NCBI GenBank assembly: GCA_017524805.1
Contig: JAFXUX010000037.1
Coordinates: 1 to 64,000, forward strand
Origin: Candidatus Methanomethylophilaceae archaeon
GTDB lineage: Archaea > Thermoplasmatota > Thermoplasmata > Methanomassiliicoccales > Methanomethylophilaceae
Direction of reading: 5' to 3'
Length of the DNA stretch: 64,000 nt
Positions 51,846 to 61,706 of the stretch are shown here, piece by piece. The notes under the pieces were generated by a model. It worked only from the letters and a program-made list of their open reading frames with translations. It searched no databases and was not told where the DNA came from. Within the stretch, counting starts at the first letter, position 1, and each line of letters begins with the position of its first letter. Both the position numbers and the translations under genes were made by a program.

Positions 51846-54800
51846 ATGAACGATAGGAAAGGCGCTATGCCATTCGCCGTGATAGCGGTGCTGATACTGA
51901 CGATATCGGTTGCTTGCGGCGCGATGGCGGCTGGATACGAAAGGGCTTCGGAAGAGACCCGCAACGGAGAGAAAGACGCTGCCGCGGTGGATGCGGCGCT
52001 GGACAGCATGACAGCATTCGTCGACAGGGGCCTGGCGGAGATCATATGGAGCGTCTCCGTAGGCTCCGGGGGAACCGTAGAAGACAGAGAGGCCGAATTC
52101 GGGAGGAAAGCGGAGGAATGGCTCGATTACCAGTTCCCGATGGTCGATAACGGAGTCCGCGCGGAGCTGAGGGGAAGCGACATAAAGCTGTCCACGCAGG
52201 CGCTCAGCGTGGCGTCAACGGGCATCCCGGACGGAGGATACCTTCCGGCGTACCTGAAAGCGACCGGAACAGTGGACGTGAAAATATCCACCGGGACCGG
52301 ATCGGCGGATTCGACCCTGCAGATATCCACCGACGGCAGCTGTGCCCTCCCATTGGCGGCGGAGCAAGGCTCCCTGTTCGAGAGCATGGCCGCCGAAGGC
52401 TCCGTGACCTTGGAGCAGATGATGAGATACCAGCTGTCGAATCTGGCTCAGATACGCATTATGAACGGTTATGGTTCCACATCCGCCTATGGCTTATACG
52501 GGACGGACGGGATCCTCACGAAGCGTGACGTCCTGGACGCCTACGCCGTTTGCGTAGACCTCCTGTCCCTGGCATGCTTCCGCGACGGCGGCGGGCCGAT
52601 GGCCTCGGAAACATCCGCAGACCCCGCCGAAATCCTCCTTTCCGAAGGGGGATGCGTCACCGTCGACCTGCAGGCCGCCTACGCCCAGGCTTTGATGGGC
52701 ATGGTGGACGACATGGCCCTCAAATGGCGCGAATACTTCTGCGGGGACGGAGCCATACCCGTCCTCCAGGCCAAACTCAGCATATACAGGAACGCCGGGA
52801 TGCTCCTGGATTCGTTCGTCTCCGGGAGGGACCCGTTCGATGCCGGCCCATATCTGAGGGCGGTGATGGAGGTCAACGGGTTCGATGAGAGCGACTACAG
52901 ATTCCCGGGATCGGGGACCACCAGCATAACCGTCGGCGGCATTACGTTTGAGATCGAGAACCCCGCGGCGGACGTCTACGAATCGGCATGGCTCAAGAAG
53001 TTCGCCAAAAAAGGGATGAGCTCCGACAACTGGCTCAAGGAATACATCAGATCGATTCTGGTATCGGCGGCGATGGAAGTCGCGGAAGGGTCCGGGCTGG
53101 GAGCGTACAGGGTCATGGCCGACCCTTACGACGGAATCAGGCTGGCGGATACCATAGCTGAGAGCATAGGCCCGATGCTGGACGGCTGCGGGAGCGATTT
53201 CCAGCGGTCCATCTCATCCTCCCTGAAGTCCGCGGAATTCTCGGATCCGCTTTACGGAGCGGTTTGCGACGAAATCGTCAGAAGAAGCGGATCCTACGTC
53301 TTGGAAGGGGAATTCGCCGGCAGGGTTCGCGCGGCACTCTCCAAGAGCCTCCCCGAAACGGCCGTAGAGGAATTCATGTCCGGTGAAGGATACGAGAAAG
53401 CCCTGTCCCTCTATCGCTCCGCCGTTCTGGACGACCTGGAGGTTTTCGAGGATCCGGAAAGGATGCCTCAGGGAAAATCTGGATTCTTGGGGTGGGCGAT
53501 GTCTGAGATCTGCGCCTTCGGGCTCGACGCATCCGGGATAACCCAAGGGGTCAGAGAGAAGATGGCGGCCATGTGCGAGGAGATGTGCGACCTGTGCGAC
53601 GCCAACGCCATGGGAGGGGAGATCGAACTCGCCGGGATCGGCACTTTCGACGTCGTCAGAGAAGGTGGAGGGATATCCAAAGAGAGGCTGGAAGCTTCCA
53701 TAACAACCTCCCCCAAGACCGCAGACCCGAAGATCAGCGAGAAGAAATGCACCCACACCGTAGGCTTCAGGGAAAGCGCCGTGGCCGCGTATTCCACGGT
53801 TTTCGAGGTGTCCCTGCAAGATACGGTGAGATATTCGATAAAAGAAGCGGGGGCGATGTCCTCGGCGCCCGGCTCGGAATCCTGCCTGATCTCCGGGGAA
53901 TTCCCCGTGGACATCTCATTCGAGGTGGCCGCGGCGAGCTGCTGGGCGCTTTCCGGCGTCAATTACAGACCGAGCTGCAGCTTCCTGGACGACGCATGGG
54001 AAGCCGCGATGCCTCTGATAGAGCCCATACTTGAGCCGCTCCTGGAAACCCTGAAGATCGTTGAGAAAATCATGGCGGCGATCGGTGAGGATGTCGCGGA
54101 AGCGGCGAGATACGTCCAGGAATACGTGGAGAAGCTGAACGGGGAGCTGATGGAATGCCTCGAAACAATAAAGGAATGGGCGGCGGCCTACCTGGAGCCC
54201 TTCATCACGGAGCTCTGGGACAGCGTAGGCGTGAAGATATGCCTCAAAGACCAGTCGATAGAGATGACAGTCATGGGGTACAATCTGAAGATAACGACGG
54301 ACGCGGCCTCTCTGGCCGGGAAGACGAAGACCCTTTTCACGTTCGAGATCGGCACCCAGGAAGGAGACCGCAGGATCACCGCCGGAGTTACTCTGAAGAC
54401 GACCGGAAAGATCAACGGCGACGACATCCGCATAACCGGATTCGGAAGCATAACCGACCCGGGCGACAAGGAAACCGGCAGGGAGCCCTGGAAGGTCAAG
54501 ATAAAAGTCGACCCGTTCATGAAGAGCAGCAAGCACCTCATCACGGCGGACGGCCGCGCCGGTAAAGTCAGCGTATCTCTGGCCATCCCCGAGATAGTCC
54601 AGTACCATGAGCTCGGGATGAAACTCTCCGATGTTCCCGGGTTGGGAGAGATCCTGTCAAGCATCCCCATTCCGCTGGTCGGCCTCAAAGCGGAGCTGGA
54701 CGCCGGATTCAGCCTGAAATACAGCGCACCGGTGAAGTTCGGGCTCCTGATCAACGAGTTCGAATCCAACCCATCCGGCGACGACAAGACTGGGGAGTGG

Positions 54801-55805
54801 GTGGAGCTGCTGAACAACACCGACTCCACCATAGAGCTCGACGGATACACCCTGACAGCATCCTCGGATTGGAAGACCAAGATAATGCCTCTTTCCGGAA
54901 GCATCGGCCCGGGAGAGATCCTGGAGCTGGATCCTACCTTCACCATGGTGAATTCGTCCGGAAAAAGGACGAAAACCGGGGAGGCTCTGACGCTCAAGGA
55001 CCCGGACGGCGCAGTAATCGACAAGACGCCGACCTTGAAGGACGACAAAGACGACTCCAGGACCTGGCACAGGGAATTCGACGGCGGAACAGAATGGGTG
55101 TTCGGGGAAGGGACGGAAGGGACGAGCAACGGAAGCATGCTCCAAGCCGCGATATCCGCCGGCGACCTGAAGGACATCGCCTGGGAATCGGTGCAGAAGG
55201 CATTCGACGAGGTCGGATACATAACCGACTCGGAATCTTTGGCAACTTTCATGAAAAGCCTCGTGAAGCATACTGTCGACGGCACCATAGAGAAGGTCAC
55301 GGGATGCATAGTCGAGGCGTCGGTGTATGTTAAGGCGGACATCACAGACCTGGCTTCGATGGCCGAATGCGGGTTCACTATAGCTCTCAGGACCGATTCC
55401 CAGCTCGCGGAGGATTGCCTGAAATACGTCGCCGGGAAACTGGAATCGATGATCCTGGGCATGGACAACCCGTATTCCATCGATATCGGAGAGGCTTTCA
55501 TGGAAGACGTGGACCTCGAGATCGACATCCGCGCCGGCGTCGGGATACCCCAAATCCTGTACGCTGGATCGGAAGATCCCGAAGCCGACGTCGAAGCCGT
55601 GTTCAGGACGAATCTGTCCGCGATTTCGAAGCTGATAGGAACAGACGCTGGGAAGCCGGAGCTGGTCTGCGGGCTGAGGATAACAGGCTGCCCGCTGGCC
55701 TGCATACCGGACGGAGTGAAAGCCGACAAAAACATGGACAGAGACCTCTGGCTGGTGAAAGTGTCGATAAAATGGCGAACGGACAGCGAGGCATCCGCCC
55801 AATAA
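51846..55805 (+). CDS. giant exported protein with lamin-tail-like domain
   Basis: 1319 residues. The N-terminus DRKGAMPFAVIAVLILTISVACG resembles an archaeal type III (pilin/TadE-like) or uncleaved anchor signal: basic residues, Gly, then a hydrophobic helix at 7-28. Most of the protein is alpha-helical and of no recognised family, with a helical segment near 720-790. From about 985 to 1095 it has a lamin-tail domain (LINEFESNPSGDD, GEWVELLNNT, ELDGYTLT, EWVFGEGTEGTSNGS), an extracellular beta-sandwich often found in secreted proteins. It is transcribed towards the Nog1-type GTPase with a short gap. Function unknown; an extracytoplasmic structural role is inferred. Confidence 0.75.
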   Translation: MNDRKGAMPFAVIAVLILTISVACGAMAAGYERASEETRNGEKDAAAVDAALDSMTAFVDRGLAEIIWSVSVGSGGTVEDREAEFGRKAEEWLDYQFPMVDNGVRAELRGSDIKLSTQALSVASTGIPDGGYLPAYLKATGTVDVKISTGTGSADSTLQISTDGSCALPLAAEQGSLFESMAAEGSVTLEQMMRYQLSNLAQIRIMNGYGSTSAYGLYGTDGILTKRDVLDAYAVCVDLLSLACFRDGGGPMASETSADPAEILLSEGGCVTVDLQAAYAQALMGMVDDMALKWREYFCGDGAIPVLQAKLSIYRNAGMLLDSFVSGRDPFDAGPYLRAVMEVNGFDESDYRFPGSGTTSITVGGITFEIENPAADVYESAWLKKFAKKGMSSDNWLKEYIRSILVSAAMEVAEGSGLGAYRVMADPYDGIRLADTIAESIGPMLDGCGSDFQRSISSSLKSAEFSDPLYGAVCDEIVRRSGSYVLEGEFAGRVRAALSKSLPETAVEEFMSGEGYEKALSLYRSAVLDDLEVFEDPERMPQGKSGFLGWAMSEICAFGLDASGITQGVREKMAAMCEEMCDLCDANAMGGEIELAGIGTFDVVREGGGISKERLEASITTSPKTADPKISEKKCTHTVGFRESAVAAYSTVFEVSLQDTVRYSIKEAGAMSSAPGSESCLISGEFPVDISFEVAAASCWALSGVNYRPSCSFLDDAWEAAMPLIEPILEPLLETLKIVEKIMAAIGEDVAEAARYVQEYVEKLNGELMECLETIKEWAAAYLEPFITELWDSVGVKICLKDQSIEMTVMGYNLKITTDAASLAGKTKTLFTFEIGTQEGDRRITAGVTLKTTGKINGDDIRITGFGSITDPGDKETGREPWKVKIKVDPFMKSSKHLITADGRAGKVSVSLAIPEIVQYHELGMKLSDVPGLGEILSSIPIPLVGLKAELDAGFSLKYSAPVKFGLLINEFESNPSGDDKTGEWVELLNNTDSTIELDGYTLTASSDWKTKIMPLSGSIGPGEILELDPTFTMVNSSGKRTKTGEALTLKDPDGAVIDKTPTLKDDKDDSRTWHREFDGGTEWVFGEGTEGTSNGSMLQAAISAGDLKDIAWESVQKAFDEVGYITDSESLATFMKSLVKHTVDGTIEKVTGCIVEASVYVKADITDLASMAECGFTIALRTDSQLAEDCLKYVAGKLESMILGMDNPYSIDIGEAFMEDVDLEIDIRAGVGIPQILYAGSEDPEADVEAVFRTNLSAISKLIGTDAGKPELVCGLRITGCPLACIPDGVKADKNMDRDLWLVKVSIKWRTDSEASAQ

Positions 55806-55836
55806 GCATTTATCCATGAGAAAAAATGGAGATTGC

Positions 55837-56838
55837 ATGGCCGGGATGGATTACAAGGTACCCACTGTGCTGTCGGCTGATGAGCTCATGGAGAAGGCAT
55901 TCCACAGGGCATCCAAAATCACCAAGAACGGCACAAACCCATTGGACTCGCGCAAAAAGACGGCCCTCGCGAAGGTCACAGCCGCCGGAGACATCATAGT
56001 CACGGCGCTGTCGTCCTACGTGGACAGGTTCCCCAGAGTGGACAAGGAAGACGATTTCTTCCCCCAGCTGATGGACGTTGTCATAGGGGTCGACAGATAC
56101 AAGAAGGCCTTGGGAGCCGCCAATTGGTGCGCCGTCAGGGTCGAGAAACTGAAGAACGAAAGCCTCTACAACATAAGGAAGACCAAAGACCCCGAAATAA
56201 TCGAGGCACAACGCAGGGGCTTCTATGGAAGGCTCAATTCGTACGTCAAACGCATTTCCGACGATCTGGAATTCCTCCAGGACGCCAGGGAGAAGCTCAA
56301 GAGGATCCCGTCGGTGGACCCGAAGATCCCCTCCCTGGTGGTCGCCGGTTTCCCCAACGTGGGGAAAAGCAATCTGGTCACCGTCCTCTCGTCCGCGGCG
56401 CCCCAGATCGCGCCCTATCCTTTCACGACGAAAGGGATAATCGTGGGCCACAGGCAGGACGACTGGAGGAAATACCAGATCATAGACACGCCCGGGCTCC
56501 TGGACAGGACGTTCGACGAAAGGAACGCCATTGAGAAGCAGGCGGTTCTGGCCCTGAGATACCTGACCGACGTCATGCTGTTCGTCATCGATCCCTCCGA
56601 GACCTGCGGATACGGCCTCGATGTCCAGGAGAAGCTCCTGAGAAACATAGAAGATAACTTCTCTGGGGTCCCGATCATAGTGGCGGAAAGCAAATCCGAC
56701 ATCATGAAGAGGGAAAACGACCGCATCTCGTTCTCCGCCCAATCCGGAGACGGGATGGAAGAGCTCACGGACATCGTGCTCAAAGAGCTGAGAGCGGCAT
56801 TCCGCAGGAAAGCGGCAGAAGCCGAGGAAGAAGACTGA
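55837..56838 (+). CDS. Nog1-type OBG-family GTPase
   Basis: About 333 residues from ATG 55837, which has GGAG six bases upstream; an in-frame start at 55816 is possible. An N-terminal helical domain (1-150) is followed by the G domain: G1 AGFPNVGKSN, G3 DTPGLLDR, and the ribosome-type sequence PFTTKG. It matches the archaeal Nog1 group involved in large-subunit ribosome assembly, with a nucleotide-binding cytoplasmic role. The stop is one base before the ATG of the DP2 gene, so the two share a transcript. Confidence 0.88.
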   Translation: MAGMDYKVPTVLSADELMEKAFHRASKITKNGTNPLDSRKKTALAKVTAAGDIIVTALSSYVDRFPRVDKEDDFFPQLMDVVIGVDRYKKALGAANWCAVRVEKLKNESLYNIRKTKDPEIIEAQRRGFYGRLNSYVKRISDDLEFLQDAREKLKRIPSVDPKIPSLVVAGFPNVGKSNLVTVLSSAAPQIAPYPFTTKGIIVGHRQDDWRKYQIIDTPGLLDRTFDERNAIEKQAVLALRYLTDVMLFVIDPSETCGYGLDVQEKLLRNIEDNFSGVPIIVAESKSDIMKRENDRISFSAQSGDGMEELTDIVLKELRAAFRRKAAEAEEED

Positions 56839-56839
56839 C

Positions 56840-59800
56840 ATGCCAGGCCCCGCCGCCAGCCCAGAGATGGAGGCCTACTTCAGCCTCCTGATGTCGATGA
56901 AGGACGAATGCTATTCGATAGCGGAGAAAGCCCGCTCCATGGGATTCGACCCCGAGACCCATGTGGAAATCCCCCAGGCATCAGACCTGGCCTCCCGCGT
57001 GGAGAAGCTTCTGGACGAATACCACGTCGAAGGAGTAGCGGAAGAGATCAGAGAGCTCACCGCAGAATACGGGAACCGCGAGCTGGTCGCCCTGATGGTG
57101 GCCAAAAAGATGGCGAAGAAACTCTTGGACCAGGGCAGAAATCTGGAGACCGCCTTGGATACCGCCACAAGAGTGGGCCTTGCGGTGCTCACCGAAGGGA
57201 TTCTCGTCGCTCCATTGGAAGGAATAGCATCCACGAGGCTCCGCAGCAACAGCGACGGCACCAACTATGTGGACCTGGTATTCGCCGGCCCCATCCGCGC
57301 GGCAGGAGGTACCGGGCAGGCCATGAGCGTCCTGATTGCGGACGTGGTAAGAACCGAGCTCGGGATCGGGAGATACATCCCAACCGAACAGGAGATAGGC
57401 AGGTTCGACGAGGAGATACCTCTCTACAAGCAGAACCAGCACCTCCAATACACGCCGACCAGCGAGGAGATAGACCTTATCGTCAGGAACTGCCCGGTCT
57501 GCGTCGACGGAGAGGGCACCGAGCAGGTGGAGATATCCGGATTCAGGGACCTCCCCCGCATAGACACCAACCGCGTCAGAGGCGGAGCGTGCCTGGTCAT
57601 CGCCGAAGGCATGTGCCAGAAGGCAGCGAAACTGAAGAAGCACGTGGACAAGCTGGGCCTTAAAGGATGGGAATTCATAGGGAAATTCCTGGATGCCCAC
57701 AAGACCGTGGACAAAAAGGCGGATGACGCCCCTAAAACGGTCCAGCCGCAGGAGAAATATCTGAAAGACATCGTTGCCGGGCGCCCCATATTCGGCCATC
57801 CCTGCCGCGTGGGCGGGTTCAGGCTGAGATACGGCAGGGCAAGGACATCCGGCCTCGCCTCCCTGGCTTACAACACCGGAAGCATGTATGCCATGGACGA
57901 GTTCATGGCCCTCGGAACCCAGATCAAAATCGAAAGGCCGGGGAAAGCCTGCGTCGTAACCCCTTGCGACATGCTGGAAGGCCCGACCATCCTGCTGAAG
58001 AACGGGGACCTGGTCTACTGCCACACCAAAGAGGACGTTTTGGAAATCAAAAACATGATCTCGGAGATCGTCGACAACGGGGAGATCCTCGTGCCGTTCG
58101 GGGAATTCTGCGAGAACAACCACGCATTGGTGCCTTGCGGCTACCCGATAGAATGGCACAAGCTGGAGCTCAGAGGGAAAGGAGAGCTTCCTGAAGATTG
58201 GGAAGACCCAAGCTACGAAAGGGCGAAAGAGATGAGCGCCAAGCTGGGCGTCCCGATGCACCCGAAATTCAACCTTTTCTGGTCGGACTGGCCGTTGGAA
58301 AGGATCAAAGCCCTCCGGGAATACGTCCTGGCTAACGGCTCCTTTGATAATGGCATCCTGTCTATGCCCAATGACCCGGCGGCCAAGCGCATGCTCGAAG
58401 ACCTGTGCGCCCTCCACACGCTCCGTTCGGGCATCATCCATATCGATAAGAAATACTCCGAGCCCATCCTTGACTGCCTGGGCATCGCGCATGACGGCGG
58501 AAAGCTCTCTCCAAGGGCCGAACTCGATGGCGAGACGGTCTTGGAAGCCATAAGCAAAGCCGCCGGATACGAAGTCCGCGCCAGAGCTATGACCCGCATA
58601 GGCACCCGCATGGCCCGCCCGGAGAAAGCCAAGGAGAGGGACATGACCCCCAAAGTCTTCTCTCTCTTCCCGGTCGGAAAGGACCCGGATGCCAACAAGG
58701 AATTCCAATCGGCCATAGCCGCTGCGAAAGCCATACCCCCTCTGGGTAAGGCGGAGATCGAGACCGACGTGGCCAACAGGGTCTGCCCCACGTGCAAGGC
58801 CGCCACGTTCCGCAACTGGTGCAGGGAGTGCGGCTCGCACACCGTGTACGTGCCGAAGAAGAATTCATTCGGATCGGAAGGGCCGGCCCCGATGAAGATT
58901 GATCTGGAGGAGGAGTTCAAAGCCGCATGCGAATCGCTCGGCGAGAGGCCGCCTGTGGAGCTCAAAGCTCTGGACGCCCTCATCTCCAGGACAAAGACCA
59001 CCGAGGCCATAGAGAAAGGGATACTCAGGCGCAAAAACAACGTCTCCACGTTCAAAGACGGGACCATACGCTTCGACATGACCGACATCCCGATCACCCA
59101 TTTCAGGCCCAGGGAGATCGGCCTCAGCATAGAGAAAGCGCATGAGATGGGCTACACCCACGACTGGAACGGCGACCCTCTGGAGGATCCCGAGCAGATT
59201 TGCGAGCTCAAAGCCCAGGACATCATACCGTCCTCCGACTGCGGAGCTTACATGGTCAAGGTGGCAAAATACGTCGACGATGAGCTCGAGGAATTCTATC
59301 ATCTGGACCGTTTCTACAACGTCGAATCCAAAGAGGATCTGATAGGCCAGATAGCGTTCGGGCTGGCTCCGCACACCTCAGGATGCATCCTGTGCCGCAT
59401 CATAGGGTATGCCGAGGTCCGCGGATGCTATGGCCACCCGTTCTTCCACGCATCCAAAAGAAGGAACTGCGACGGCGACGAGGACTGCATCATACTTGCG
59501 ATGGACGGCCTCCTGAACTTCTCCAGGACTTTCCTCCCGGACAGGCGCGGAGGCCTCATGGATGCGCCTCTGGTCCTGACCACCAAGCTCGATCCGAACG
59601 AAATCGACAAGGAAGCCCACAACGTGGACTGCCTCAGGGAATACCCCCTGGAACTGTACCGCGCGGCAATGGAGATGAAGGACCCGAAGGAGATCGAGAA
59701 GATCATGGACCTCGTCGGAGGCAGGATCGGAACTCCCGACCAGTACGAGCATATCGGGTTCACCCACGACACCCACGACATATCGTACGGCCCCAAATAC

Positions 59801-60595
59801 TCGGCTTACACCACGCTGGAAACGATGATGGACAAGATGGACGCGCAGCTCTCCCTCGGGAAGAAGATCCGCGCAGTGGACGAGATAGACGTGGCCAGAA
59901 GGGTCCTGAACAAGCACTTCCTGCCGGACATGATAGGGAACCTCAGATCGTTCTCCACCCAGACCGTCAGATGCACGAAATGCGGGGAGAAATACCGCAG
60001 AATCCCTCTCAAAGGGAAGTGCGTCGCCTGCGGGAACGACCTGACCCTGACCGTCCACGAGGCCAGCGTCAAGAAATATCTGGAAGTTTCGAAGGCCATC
60101 GGCGAGAAATACGGTTTGGACACCTATACCCGCGAAAGGATCGACATACTCGAGATGAGCATGGACTCCGTCTTCAACAACGACAAAGTCAAGAAATGCA
60201 AGCTCTCAGATTTCTTCCGATCGGGAATTCATCCGATCGCGGATATTCGCCACCAGATCGGCGATATCCTTCCCCTTTTCGGTGAGCGACACCATCTTCC
60301 TGAACGGGCGGACCGTCTCCTCTTCGACTCTGACGAGTTCCGCCGATTCCAGATCGTCTATGCGGGTTTGGACCGACCCCGCCCCGGATGCGATCGCTTC
60401 CAAGAGCTCGGTCTTATTGAGCGTCTGCCTTTCGCGGAGCACCAGCAGCACCTTCAGCGCGTGCTTCTTTTCCAAGACTTCCATATCGTTGTAGGGGATG
60501 ACGACCCTGCGGGCGATGTTTCCTGTCCTATAGAAAACGCCGTTGGGATTCATGCTGGACGATTGATAGTTGACCATATAAAGTATGTGTTATAA
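56840..60595 (+). CDS. polC: DNA polymerase D large subunit DP2, with antisense C-terminal extension
   Basis: 1251 residues in the open frame. DP2 features are clear: an N-terminal domain, FAGPIRAAGGTGQAMSVLIAD near 150-170, an intact core with the catalytic-type NCDGDEDCI (Asp pairs) near 875-890, and two zinc regions (CPTCKAATFRNWCRECG and CTKCGEKYRRIPLKGKCVACG). No intein is present. The natural end appears to be the PIP-box-like KCKLSDFF near residue 1122. The frame then lacks a stop and continues ~124 residues antisense to the convergent winged-helix gene to TAA at 60595. It makes the catalytic subunit of the main archaeal replicative polymerase, acting with DP1, whose gene is not here. 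Confidence 0.93.
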   Translation: MPGPAASPEMEAYFSLLMSMKDECYSIAEKARSMGFDPETHVEIPQASDLASRVEKLLDEYHVEGVAEEIRELTAEYGNRELVALMVAKKMAKKLLDQGRNLETALDTATRVGLAVLTEGILVAPLEGIASTRLRSNSDGTNYVDLVFAGPIRAAGGTGQAMSVLIADVVRTELGIGRYIPTEQEIGRFDEEIPLYKQNQHLQYTPTSEEIDLIVRNCPVCVDGEGTEQVEISGFRDLPRIDTNRVRGGACLVIAEGMCQKAAKLKKHVDKLGLKGWEFIGKFLDAHKTVDKKADDAPKTVQPQEKYLKDIVAGRPIFGHPCRVGGFRLRYGRARTSGLASLAYNTGSMYAMDEFMALGTQIKIERPGKACVVTPCDMLEGPTILLKNGDLVYCHTKEDVLEIKNMISEIVDNGEILVPFGEFCENNHALVPCGYPIEWHKLELRGKGELPEDWEDPSYERAKEMSAKLGVPMHPKFNLFWSDWPLERIKALREYVLANGSFDNGILSMPNDPAAKRMLEDLCALHTLRSGIIHIDKKYSEPILDCLGIAHDGGKLSPRAELDGETVLEAISKAAGYEVRARAMTRIGTRMARPEKAKERDMTPKVFSLFPVGKDPDANKEFQSAIAAAKAIPPLGKAEIETDVANRVCPTCKAATFRNWCRECGSHTVYVPKKNSFGSEGPAPMKIDLEEEFKAACESLGERPPVELKALDALISRTKTTEAIEKGILRRKNNVSTFKDGTIRFDMTDIPITHFRPREIGLSIEKAHEMGYTHDWNGDPLEDPEQICELKAQDIIPSSDCGAYMVKVAKYVDDELEEFYHLDRFYNVESKEDLIGQIAFGLAPHTSGCILCRIIGYAEVRGCYGHPFFHASKRRNCDGDEDCIILAMDGLLNFSRTFLPDRRGGLMDAPLVLTTKLDPNEIDKEAHNVDCLREYPLELYRAAMEMKDPKEIEKIMDLVGGRIGTPDQYEHIGFTHDTHDISYGPKYSAYTTLETMMDKMDAQLSLGKKIRAVDEIDVARRVLNKHFLPDMIGNLRSFSTQTVRCTKCGEKYRRIPLKGKCVACGNDLTLTVHEASVKKYLEVSKAIGEKYGLDTYTRERIDILEMSMDSVFNNDKVKKCKLSDFFRSGIHPIADIRHQIGDILPLFGERHHLPERADRLLFDSDEFRRFQIVYAGLDRPRPGCDRFQELGLIERLPFAEHQQHLQRVLLFQDFHIVVGDDDPAGDVSCPIENAVGIHAGRLIVDHIKYVL
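60206..60577 (-). CDS. winged-helix transcriptional regulator
   Basis: 123 residues, small and basic-acidic mixed. The region about 38-105 forms a winged helix-turn-helix: LLVLRERQTLNKTELLEAIASGAGSVQTRIDDLESAELV is the recognition part, with a wing and a final helix after it. The fold resembles MarR/HxlR-type regulators. The start is ATG 60577 or the internal ATG 60553. It is wholly overlapped on the other strand by the extended DP2 frame; its stop falls inside the PIP-box codons of DP2. An inverted repeat upstream could be its operator. Confidence 0.75.
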   Translation of the reverse strand: MVNYQSSSMNPNGVFYRTGNIARRVVIPYNDMEVLEKKHALKVLLVLRERQTLNKTELLEAIASGAGSVQTRIDDLESAELVRVEEETVRPFRKMVSLTEKGKDIADLVANIRDRMNSRSEEI

Positions 60596-60619
60596 TAATA
60601 AAATCTGGACGAATTATAA

Positions 60620-60649
60620 CAAATCAATCATCGAATTAATGTTGATTTG
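60620..60649. promoter_or_regulatory. inverted repeat upstream of winged-helix gene
   Basis: CAAATCAA (60620-60627) and TTGATTTG (60642-60649) form a perfect 8-bp inverted repeat in an AT-rich tract, 43-72 bases before the regulator start. It could be an autoregulatory operator. Confidence 0.35.
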
Positions 60650-60743
60650 ATAACATATAACCAATCCAATAGCGGATACGGTTCGACGATGGCGACGGAA
60701 AAGATGGCCGCCCAGCGCCTGGGCCGGACGGCATCAAATGGTT

Positions 60744-61694
60744 TCACTCAGAGCCGTTCTGAGCCTCTTCGGAATAGTCTTCCTCGGGGGCTTCCTCGAC
60801 TGGCGCAGGGTAGAGGGAGGATTCGGGACCGATGTTCTCGATCATGTCCGCGAATTCGCGGGCCTCATCCCTGAGTATCTTGAGGGCTTCGTCCAGAGCC
60901 GCCTGGGCGGTGTATGAGCCGTCGGTCTCGTATTTGAAGATGAAGCACGTGTCATCCCCTTCTACCGTGATGGCATTCTTGTTCCTGATGCTGTCGACGC
61001 ACGCTTTGCAGAGGCTGCAGTCGTACGGGCGCTCAGCCTTCAGGATCTCGGACCCGTCCGGATTCTCGTAGACGGAGAAAACGTTCTTGGGGCATATCTT
61101 GGCGCACTCGAGCACGTCTTCCTTGCCTGCCGAAGCGGGGTCCACCTCCACGCGGGGGAGATACTTGTACCCGACTCCGTTGCAGACCTGCCATTTGACA
61201 TGCTTCCTGGCGGTGCCCATCACCGCGGTGGCGATGACATTGATCCCCTGCTCGTTGGCAAGCTCGACGATCGGTATGAACTCGTCCTTGACCTTGAACG
61301 CCTCCCTGTGCTCAGGGGCCGCCATGGGGAGGAGATCTCCCGACAGCACGGTGCAAGGCCCGGATTTGTTCAGGAAGTACTCGATGGTGCAGTTGGGACA
61401 TCCTACTCCGCCGCAAGAGCATTCCTCCTGCGGCACGAAAAGGCTCAGGTCTGTGGGCACAGGGACCATTCCCAGCCTGTGGGCTATGATCTCGTCGAAC
61501 AGGGGCGTGTTGCTCTCGTACTCCTTGCCGGTCCCGTCGGTAAGGGGCCCCAGATGGAACTCCACCTTGTGGATCGCCATCTTGGGCAGATCGGACAGAA
61601 GCGTCCTCCTGAGAGCGTTTGCCATGGCCGGCGAGGAATTCCTGAGGATGAACCTGGCCTTCCTCTCAGCCATTTCGAGAATCTCTATGTCCAT
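60744..61694 (-). CDS. rpoD: RNA polymerase subunit D (Rpo3)
   Basis: 316 residues, longer than the usual ~265 because of an acidic tail of about 35 residues. N-terminal alpha-like assembly sequences (NSSPAMANALRRTLLSDLPKMA) are followed by a CSCGGVGCPNC cysteine cluster (92-102). An inserted ferredoxin-like domain near 190-240 has CP at 201 and CSLCKAC at 226-232, enough ligands for one [4Fe-4S] cluster. It forms the assembly platform with subunit L. It is last in the conserved rps13-rps4-rps11-rpoD operon, 12 bases after rps11. Confidence 0.95.
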   Translation of the reverse strand: MDIEILEMAERKARFILRNSSPAMANALRRTLLSDLPKMAIHKVEFHLGPLTDGTGKEYESNTPLFDEIIAHRLGMVPVPTDLSLFVPQEECSCGGVGCPNCTIEYFLNKSGPCTVLSGDLLPMAAPEHREAFKVKDEFIPIVELANEQGINVIATAVMGTARKHVKWQVCNGVGYKYLPRVEVDPASAGKEDVLECAKICPKNVFSVYENPDGSEILKAERPYDCSLCKACVDSIRNKNAITVEGDDTCFIFKYETDGSYTAQAALDEALKILRDEAREFADMIENIGPESSLYPAPVEEAPEEDYSEEAQNGSE

Positions 61695-61706
61695 GAGGGA
61701 TCCTCC

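Noticed and set aside
56981-58840. 619-residue minus-strand open frame opposite DP2
   Set aside because: Antisense of conserved polymerase sequence with no motif of its own.
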